In this document: positions 55,610 through 64,000 of the stretch, one piece after another
How the letters are laid out: each line of letters starts with the position of its first letter
Position numbering within the stretch: the first letter of the stretch is position 1
Source of the DNA: Diphasiastrum complanatum
Lineage: Eukaryota; Streptophyta; Lycopodiopsida; Lycopodiales; Lycopodiaceae
Reading direction: 5' to 3'
Assembly: GCA_029204225.1 (NCBI GenBank)
Contig: CM055104.1
Span: forward strand, 40,041,846-40,105,845
DNA: 64,000 nucleotides
Position numbers and translations under genes: made by a program
The notes under the pieces: model-generated
What the model was told of the DNA's origin: nothing
The model's input: the letters and a program-made list of their open reading frames with translations, nothing else
Databases searched by the model: none

Positions 55610-55691
55610 AGACATGTGAGAGTATTTTCTGTTGGATGATGCTTTGCCAGGGATGATCTTGATGATGCTCTGCGAGGGATGATCGTGATAA

Positions 55692-55865
<174 letters not shown>

Positions 55866-56176
55866 TAGGGAAAAAGAAAGGAAGAACAAGTTATAATAAA
55901 GCCACCCAGCAGTGCTATAAGTTCTAAAAGCCAAGGGAGGTTTACGTTGATGGCAGCATATTTTATTGGGTGGTTGCATCATCCTTTCTGAGAGCAGATG
56001 GCCTTTTTTTACAAGGTTGGTTTTGTAGATCTGAGCATTTTGGCAGGGACCTTGGCACGTTTGCAAGATCTTGTGGACACCATACTTGCTTTGTTACCAC
56101 GTTTGTGCTATTGGTTTAAGGCATCCCGAGCAGTGGCGGAGTATATTATGCACTTCGGAAAGTTGTGTTATTCTAG

Positions 56177-56754
56177 GAGCCTCCTCTGTTGCAAAAGTGG
56201 ATATTGAAAGCCAAGGGGTTAGTTCGGTGAGCAGGGGGGAGGAAGCTTATGCGCAAGCCCAATCAGAGGGAGCCTGCGAGTTTACGGAATCCAATGAAAC
56301 AGAGTCTTCGAATTTGCAAGTCAACAATGGCAGCATCCCAGAGTCCTTTTACACTGATGGTAGTTAAAAACTACGATTTGTTTGGGCAATAAGTTCACTA
56401 ATCGCTGCATCTGCGAGACATTATCTACTACTACAAATTATTTCTGATCATTCCCTCACACTTGAGGGTCTTGTGCTTACAGATGCCGACGGGCAAGGAA
56501 TGCTACGCATGGGAAAAGATCAGTTGCAAGAGTTTAGAGATAAGCCCTTGGCAGCTTCAGCATCTTTAAATAGGACCCAGGTTCCTGCTCTGAACATGAA
56601 ATTATGGTACGCACCTCACCTGGATCTCCCTGATGGAACAGGTTTAGAAGGGGCAACCCTTGTGGCTATAAGACCCAGTGAAGAACTCAAGGGAAAGAGA
56701 CCGAGGCAATCAAGAAGATCATTATACCTAAGAGTGTCACAATCGCTATTGTAG
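56177..56754 (+). CDS. Unrecognised two-exon reading frame (gene fragment or pseudogene)
   Basis: Two segments, 56177-56359 and 56483-56754 (stop TAG 56752-56754), are joined by a GT-AG intron with matching phase 1: the donor GATG|GTAG and acceptor TTACAG|ATG restore a GAT codon. The frame reads ASSVAKVDIESQGVSSVSRG, ESFYTDDADGQGMLRMGKDQ, LQEFRDKPLAASASLNRTQV, HLDLPDGTGLEGATLVAIRP. Composition is protein-like with no transposon motif, but I do not recognise the family. The first segment may begin at the acceptor TTATTCTAG (56168-56176); no start codon exon was found. It may be the end of a host gene or a captured fragment, as a beta-tubulin piece lies 0.4 kb upstream. Confidence 0.4.
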
Positions 56755-57429
56755 TTACTAAGCGTAAGTGGCAATTAGTGATAACCGAGTTTTTGCAAAC
56801 TTTACAATTGCAAATTATTCTTGAAATAATTTTAGTTTTTCACATCTCCTCTAAATAACACTTACAACAATTTCAAAACTTTCTACTTGCATGCCTCCAA
56901 ATCATTGAAGATTCCTAACCCTTTCTATTGTAACATGCTTATGCTTACCAACAGAAATTTTGAATAAAAGTTTCTACCGCTGGCAATATTTCATTCACCT
57001 TCGCTGAATTCTTAGCATTGACAACAATGCACTTGGATTAAAGCCTGCCTCAAGTTTAGGGCAGCCAAAGTTTATCAATGACAAAAATGTATTACCAAAT
57101 TTTCCCACCCACAAATTTCAGATAGCATATCAAAACTTTCTTTCCGAGTCAAGACTAGAAATGACACAAGTTATAGCTACATTAACTTCCAACTCATTTT
57201 GACTAATTCTCCTGCTCTGCAAAATAGACTATACAATTCCCGTTGTGACTTTAAACTCCTGACCGTGACTAATACAGCACACAGACATTAGCCCTAGCAC
57301 TGCCACATTTTGCTGACAGGACTGAAAACCAACCGATTAGGTTGCTGCAATGACTTAAAAAAATATGAATGATAACCCAAAAATATATAAATAATAACCA
57401 AACGACAACTTTACACGAGATCTGGCTAA
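56755..57429. other. Intergenic / 3' flank, nothing recognised
   Basis: Lies between the unrecognised + strand frame and the stop codon of the - strand protease gene; probably includes the latter's 3' UTR. Confidence 0.5.
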
Positions 57430-60400
57430 TTATTTTGCACGCACAAGAGTTTGAAAAGGGTTTCCATTCTCGAGTTGCCTAAAGCCACTACCAGGTGCAA
57501 CTCTCTTTCGCACTTTTTTTATTTTTCCTCGATCATATGCTTCATCCCTGTGTTAATAAAGATCACAGGAAAAGTTATTACCATTGTTTAAGCACCAGAG
57601 AAGATATTCATATTTACAAACAATTGCAATACTCCTGACAAGAAGTCCGAATGACACAAAGACAGTGTGAAGTTATGTCACAGATGGACTAAGAGAAATA
57701 CCATGTGTCAATTGCCTTCCGGGGAATACTGTGCTCCTTTTTCAAGAGGTTACCAATCTCCCAGCAAGATTGTTTGCTACCATCTGCTTCATTCCACCTT
57801 GGGACTGTTCAATTCAGATTGGAATACACTTCAGATTGGAAGTTATTGGCAGTGAACTATATAGATTTTAAACAAACAAATGAGTGTTGAAAATAACACT
57901 GAAGAACATTGGGCTGACACTATAAACAGAGGTACAGTGGATATAAAATAATGACTTACAGGTCACTGGTGTGGGTAAACCAAGCACAAAGAGTATTAAG
58001 ATATTAAAAAAGACTATAATCACCTTCAGAACCATATAATTCATTCTTTGGAGTCCTTGATATCCTGACTGACTCTCCCAATACATCATCTCTTGCACAG
58101 CCATTGGTGGTTTCTGGAACATTCAAGTTGCTCTTGCCAAGTGAAGGGTTCTCATACACATTTGTTAAGTCAACCATAGGTTTGTAACCATTGCAGACAT
58201 TGTCAGCCACTGAAAGTAACTTAGTAGCCTCGGTTCTTTTCAAAAGCTTCATAGATACCTTTTTAGGTTCCTCTAAGCACACTATCCCAGTTAACTGAGC
58301 ATTTTCATGACGCTCCGACATTGTACCTCTAACAGCCTCAGCACCTGTTGAAAAACTGTCTAAACTGCTCTGCTTGTTTGGCTCTTCTGCGCTATCTGCA
58401 CCCAATTTGGCATAGTGTTTCTCTAATCTCTCTTGATCTTCCACGTGCAATCGCTTCTGTGAAGTTGATAAGAGTTCAGCACCTGCTAGCTTCCGCTTTT
58501 TAGGCTTTCTGTTCCTGGCTGTGCTATTGACTGTAGTACCTGCGGCAGTACCATTAGCATGCAACACTTTATGGCACCCTGAATCAGCTCCTGTTGACCT
58601 CCTTTTAATGATTGACAGAGCTTTGGAAAGAAAAAAATTACGAGCTCGAGGCATCACCTGCAGCAGTTTTAAATGGTAAAGTCGTGATTCAGTGGATTTC
58701 TTTTTTGCTGATCCTCTCTTGCAAACCTTGCCACCATCATGTTCTATAGGACTCTCGGTAGCTCTGGAATCTTTCCTGGCAACTTCAACTCGCTCATCTT
58801 CAGAACACTCTCGAGCAGTGATCGTTTTAGTACTCATCAACTTTTCCTGCTGCTGGGAAGCGAGACTACCTGCACCAGGGGGCGAAAGCCTTGGCTCTCT
58901 AGCAGCTCTGTAGGTTCTAGAGGACAAGCTATTTTCTTCTCCGATAGGGTTACTTATCTTAAGGATATCTTGTTTGAATCCATTTGTTAGGTCCCCAGAT
59001 TTTTCAGCTTGTGCATATCCTGTATAAGCAGTCTGCTTGACATGAGTTTGCATGTCCTTCAGTATATATGCACCACTGTTAAGCTGTTTTCCAACTATGG
59101 AGGATATGTGAAAAGTTGCTTCTGTTTTTTGCAGCATGTCACCAATATTCAACCCATTTTCTCCAATATTATTCTTCAAAACTCCTCTTGGATCAACTTT
59201 AGGCTCTGCTGTTGAAGATGCTTGAGCACCTGTCAGTTCTGTAGCCAGTTGCATTTCTTTACATTGGACAGACTGAACATTAACAAGGTTTTCTGAATCA
59301 GTAGATCGTTTGCCCACATCTGGCTTGACAGCCAAGGAGCCCAACTTTTGATCCACATGAATCTTTGCTGACTGAGAGACCTGCAGGGTGTCTTTAGGAG
59401 CAGACTTGCTAGGAAAAGCTGCTGCAGTGGAAGGCGGTTTTGCCATACTCTTCCGAGTTGGATTGCGAACATAAAATAGCATGTAAGCTTTCTGCTCCAA
59501 AACAGTTTTCTCACTGACTTGTTTGACCTGCAAGAAAAACAAGCCATAAGACATAACTGATATAGAAAGTGCATATTCAGCTCAGTTCCCATACACAAAG
59601 ATTGTAAAGCTAGTAGCTCTTAGCACCAGGCAGTTTTATACCCGAGAATCATCCAATATGTGCCAAATATCTGTTGAAGTTCGGACAAAACAATAATAAT
59701 GTCCGGAATGGGTTGATCCTCCAGAGTGTACCAGAACAGCATAGAGTTTGTACTTGCAAACCTCCTGCAGGTGATTACCATCAGATCTATATGATCAACC
59801 TCCAACTTCACTTGGTATCTAGCTACATGCATATCAATAAAAATGCCATAGGACATCAACCAGCAACATCACCAGAAAAAAAATTTGAGACAAAAGGGAA
59901 AGAGAAAACTTCACCTGTCCTTTGCTAAGAAAGGGCGTAATATCTAGTGTTGGTCCAAAGTCAACTTTCTTGTTGATTTTGCCTCCAAAATGTCCAGTAT
60001 TACTAAATCTCTTGAATTGGATAGTCAGAATATTGGGAGCAGCGTCAATGGTGAAACACTTTGTGGCACGCACTTTTTGTTTGCATTTTTCACAGTGGTA
60101 CTTATTGTCACCATCAATTATCTCCTTCCTGGTGAAATGAGCTAACGCTCTGGGCAAAGAATCTGCATTGACAATCTCTAAGCTAAGGTCTAGAAATGGA
60201 TCAAAGGTGTCAGAACAATAATAGCAGTTGGTGCATTTGACCTGCACAAGCAGATAAGAAAAAAACCTTTATTACCAAATGAAGGTTTCTATATACTAGA
60301 GAAATACCATAGTATTCTAGAATCCTTATGCAAGACAGCTTATAAGAAGAGAAACATCATACACATACTTGGCTTCTAAGGCGACCTCCAAAAATTCTGT

Positions 60401-62679
60401 GTACAAGACTTTGATTCAAATCTGAATAAGAGCTCTTAGTGATGCCATTGGAAAGACATTTGTGCAACGCTTCCACCAGATATCTCATGTACTCGTGAGC
60501 ATCCTCTTGTCTCCAAGGTTGAAAAGCCCGAGATATACCTATAATCTTAGTCAAGGTCATTTCAAGATTACTTGGGAAACAGTTACGATCCAAAAATTGT
60601 AAGATTAATCTTATGCAATCACAAACAGGAAGTTCAAAGTAATATCCATCAGAATTGAGAAAATATTATTCACCAAACAGATTTAGCAGTTCAAAGGATA
60701 TCCCTATAAAATGAAATAGTAAGACTGAGCCACAGACAAACATATTCTCCTATTTAAGGTAACACAGCAATGCTGTGTAGCACCACATTGATGTCAGTCG
60801 AGGGGGATGCTGCAAGACCATATGTCGCAGTGGCAACAGCAGTGAGTTCTAAACATTCTTTCAAAAGCATGCAACAGAAAAGGGTTTTCAAGGAGGCCAC
60901 AGTAGACATCTATACCCTTGGAATACCTATAAAAGGTTGAAACTAGTACCAAAGCTGATGAAGCTGTGATGACTGAATGCAATGAAAGGTAAAACATAGT
61001 TTCAAACAGTACCGCAAGCTTGTTAAGTATAAGAAGTTAATACTCCCAAACGTGATTAAGAGCTTCAGACTCGCAATTGCGAAAAGCATGATATGCAAGT
61101 ACCTGGGTGAGCTCTTCTCAGAAACTGCTAGTAAAAAAAGAATCTCTGCAGAATGAGCTAAGCCATCCAGATAAAAACAGTCTACCAAGCAGGTTCTAGG
61201 ACAATCACAGTATATAATAGAGCTTGCTACAGTGTTCTATCAACCATTTTAAGTCAAGCAAAGAGTTTGATCCCAATCCATTGAAATATCTTGTCCTTGT
61301 CCAGAGGGAATTGGCCAATCTACAATTTTCTCTGCAGAAGTGAAACAACTTGCTGTATTAACACTAACTCTCCAAAACCCTCATTGGAGCCCCAGACTCC
61401 AAAAAACCAAACTAAAACTGGATTTCCTCTTTAACTAACATCACCCAACAGGCTCATCATCAACTTATTTCTGGTAAGATCTCAAACAAATTAAAAATCA
61501 CATCAGGAAGCTTCAAGGACAAACGGATGAAATTTGTTAAAAGCTTTTAGCCCAAAGAACTAAAAGGTACCTAACAAATTTTCCTCAAATAAAGGTATTT
61601 CACTAAGGCTTTCATCTGTTCCAGCTGTCTTCAAAACCTAAAAAGTATTCATGGATCAGTGGCACATTATTGAAAAAAGGCAAAATTCAAGGAATGTCCA
61701 TGACACAGATGAGAAGAACAAATTAAAAAAATCAGCAGTATGCAATTGTAGGATGTCCAATCATAACCATAGACAGAAGAACTTTACCATTCAGCCACCA
61801 CATGAAGTGGTGCCAACTTAGCACATTGTACCCTAGTCCCTTACCTTGGAAAGGCTAAAGACCTGAATACATGGCTCGCGCAAGCTCAAGAGGACTTTGG
61901 GTTCCCAAGATATACTATGTAGTTCATTTAGGATTTGTGATTTTCCCACTAGAAAAACTTGTGAACCTCAATTTCTTAAGTTTTCAAAAGCCTTGTAAAA
62001 TCATGGGGCTGCTGAAAAAAATATATCATTTTTCAAGACATTGATGAAGTTATGGCTGATAAAACATGTCTTCAAATCCAAAAAAGGTTTAATACACTTG
62101 ACATCTTGTTCGAACAATAAAGTAGTCACGATTGATGTCAATATCTGCATCACAAAATATATACTTTTGAGTAATGCACTCTTAAAACGAACAAGTTTTA
62201 GGATTTGAGCCGCTTCAGTAGGATCACGCATTGCCCTAATCAGACAAGCTCATGTGCTTTCAAAGGACTTAGGCATAATATAACTTCAAAAGTCATAAAC
62301 GAAATTAAAGAAACACTTCCTTGTACCAGATCTGCCACAAGATTGAAAAACTTTGCATGCCACAAGGATTAGCCTCATTAAACCAATATTCCATGTACAA
62401 AATAAGCTGTACCTCAGCACCAAGAAAAGCGATAATCACTGAGTGCACCCTTCAAAATTAAAATATTCAAGTTAACTAAAACAGCAGCCATCTATAGAGT
62501 GTTACATCTGCCATGTGCTTGAATACTAGAATTACGATCACATGTCAATCAAGCATTGATGAGGATACAGCGTAAATTTTTCACCAAAGTCTGCGGTGAT
62601 ATGACTTTGTCTGTTGACGACAAGGCTTGCTTCACATGAGCTTCTAGAGCACAAACAGCACAAAATCCAGCAACATGAC
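57430..62679 (-). CDS. UBP23-like: UBP23/USP36-type ubiquitin-specific protease (C-terminal part, seven exons)
   Basis: Exons in coding order: 62679-62569, 60538-60369, 60241-59915, 59764-59642, 59527-58024, 57804-57702 and 57547-57430 (stop TAA). All introns are GT-AG with consistent phases, giving 817 residues. The start and the catalytic Cys exon lie right of the window. UCH-domain motifs: GFCAVCALEAHV; RQEDAHEYMRYLVEALHKCL; IFGGRLRSQ; two CxxC pairs (CTNCYYC, CEKC); DPFLDLSLEI; the His box VHSGGSTHSGHYYCFVRTST; WHILDDSR; EQKAYMLFYVR. A 500-residue charged tail (one 1504-bp exon) has a basic patch RNRKPKKRKLAG, suggesting nuclear targeting. The C-terminus WDEAYDRGKIKKVRKR with NPFQ is typical of plant UBP23-25. 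The enzyme removes ubiquitin from protein substrates. Confidence 0.9.
60539..62568 (-). other. Large intron of the ubiquitin protease gene
   Basis: 2.0-kb intron between the CALEAHV exon and the RQEDAHEY exon. No transposon domain or additional exon was recognised in it. Confidence 0.6.
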
Positions 62680-62806
62680 CTGCACAAAGTAAAGCGGAAA
62701 CGTGTTGGTGACTAGCAGTAATAACGGCCATAATGGCCATTGGCCAACCATTCAGGAAAAACACAAACCAAAAGTGCTGGCCTTACTGCAAGTAGCTTAT
62801 TTGAAC

Positions 62807-63408
62807 CATAGATGCAAAGCGTTTCTGAAACGCGTTTCAGAATCGCATTCAGAAACGCAGTTCAGAAACGCGTTTCTAAAAATTTAAAAAAAATTCCAGA
62901 AACGTTTTTTTCTATATTTTTTTTTTTGGTTTTTTTATGGGCAATATGGGTATCAGATGAAAGCTCTAATTAAGAGCATAATTACTGTGTAGTTTGTCGA
63001 TTGTTTCGGGTGCAGGATGGTCCAGTTCAGGTGCATTAATCCATGTTGGGTTCTGTCAAGGATAAAAATTCAAAACCAACCTCTAGCCTGTCTGTTACAA
63101 TCACAGATGGTCCCAGTAAGTGTGTTTCTCGGGGGGCTACCGCCCCCCGAACCCCCTGAGCATTTATTGAAAACCAGAGCAAATAACAACCAAATAGCTA
63201 TTGAAAATAAGATCTGTTTGTGCCCCATCTACTGCACTTCTGAGAGGCAAAACGCTGGTTTGACCATTGATCCCCTAAAAAATTTTCAACCACAAGCTAT
63301 TTTCCCAAAAAAAAAAAAAAATTTGCGATTCTGGGAGGAGAAATGCGTTTCTCAGAAACGCAGTTTCCGAAACGTCTCCTCCCAGAAACGCGATTCTGTG
63401 CAACTATG
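62807..63408 (+). mobile_element. hAT-like non-autonomous element, copy 3, perfect 8-bp target duplication
   Basis: Starts CATAGATGCA and ends TGCAACTATG, flanked by identical ATTTGAAC (62799-62806, 63409-63416). Length 602 bp. Arms are GAAACGCGTTTC-type palindrome arrays (62820-62880; 63340-63400) bordered by T- and A-runs. The interior shares GGCAATATGGGTATCAGATG and ACTGCACTTCTGAGAGGCAA with copy 2, and GACAGAACCCAACATGGATT (as complement) with copy 1. One GGGGGGCTACCGCCCCCC core unit lies at 63131-63150. No coding capacity. It sits in an upstream intron of the protease gene. Confidence 0.85.
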
Positions 63409-63514
63409 ATTTGAACAAAGCCGACACACTATATTCTAGGTTTATAAGAGAGTATAGATGATTGCATAGCAGAAGCCTTTAGAGCAGACTATCTACACTT
63501 TTATTTTTTTGAAT

Positions 63515-64000
63515 AACATAAGATAGATAGATAGATAGATCTATATATATATATATGTTTATATATATATAAAGATATTTTAGAGAGAGTGTAAGGGTGT
63601 TGTTAACCCACTCTACTCTCCCTATGTCACACCTAGACCCTACTCTTTGCTTATTCATACATACAATACATATGCACACACATATTAGCTTATTTTTTGA
63701 ACACATACACACACACACATATATATACATACACACACATACATATATACATATACATACACACACACACACATATATACACACACACGTACAAAACATA
63801 CAATACATATACAGATACACATACATACACACATACACACACATATATATACATACATATACATATATACATATACATACACGTACACGTACATATGCAA
63901 ATATACACATATACATACACATACACACGTACATACACATATACATATACATACATATGTACATAAACATATACACGCACACATACACATACGCAGATAC
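63515..64000. repeat. Compound microsatellite: (GATA)n, (AT)n, (AC)n / CATA-rich
   Basis: (ATAG)n at 63520-63540, (AT)n at 63541-63575, then from 63705 to the window end a mixture of CA, TA and CATA repeats. A short element-like piece (GTGTAAGGGTGTTGTTAACC; CCCTATGTCACACCTAGACC) lies at 63585-63645. The long frames on both strands here are translations of the repeat, not genes. Confidence 0.9.

Noticed and set aside
63479-63990. Cys/Val/Tyr-rich frames of 90-170 codons on both strands
   Set aside because: They arise from CA/TA repeats that lack stop codons; composition is purely that of the repeat.

Overview
This is a eukaryotic window, almost certainly from a seed plant with a large, repeat-rich genome. 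The evidence is spliced genes with GT-AG introns of up to about 12 kb, plant-type Ty1/copia and Ty3/gypsy elements with initiator-Met-tRNA primer sites, plant-type LINEs, hAT-like and MULE-like DNA elements, and long (GA)n, (AT)n and (AC)n microsatellites. Intron bloat of this degree fits a gymnosperm, magnoliid or other non-grass lineage; that is inference, and no species is claimed.

Two host genes are read with confidence. The first, on the + strand, is the C-terminal 307 residues of a WDR13-like WD40 protein: eight exons between 5017 and 37257, all with GT-AG borders and an open frame. Its three largest introns (12.2, 8.7 and 9.6 kb) hold most of the transposons in the first half of the window. 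The second, on the - strand, is the C-terminal 817 residues of a UBP23/USP36-type ubiquitin-specific protease: seven exons from 62679 down to 57430. The genes are convergent, about 20 kb apart. Between them a third, unrecognised two-exon reading frame (56177-56754) and a short beta-tubulin fragment (55727-55793) lie in repeat-rich DNA and may be captured gene pieces.

Layout: 1-1230 gypsy integrase and LTR remnant; 1715-4112 nested hAT-like elements, one carrying a gypsy pol fragment; 5600-12620 two decayed copia elements; 14343-15475 LINE 3' end; 15684-16208 palindrome-rich elements; 18389-18491 a short tRNA-derived SINE; 20440-22000 copia RT split by a hAT-like element with an 8-bp target duplication; 22253-25770 an LTR-bounded copia element with a perfect 5-bp duplication and a large internal deletion; 28019-32400 a head-to-tail array of LINE derivatives with microsatellite tails; 35340-36405 a decayed hAT transposase; 37440-38260 microsatellites and tandem repeats; 39450-49830 four copia copies and a gypsy-type LTR; 49936-50860 a MULE-like foldback element with a 10-bp duplication; 52100-55610 microsatellites, a second short SINE and a foldback element; 57430-62679 the protease gene; 62807-63408 another hAT-like element; 63515-64000 microsatellite.

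The most unusual content is a family of non-autonomous hAT-like elements whose terminal arms are arrays of a roughly 10-bp palindrome. The palindrome differs from copy to copy but matches at both ends of the same copy. Also notable are very short SINEs, ORF1-only LINE derivatives with microsatellite tails arranged head to tail, and copia elements whose reverse transcriptase is replaced or deleted.
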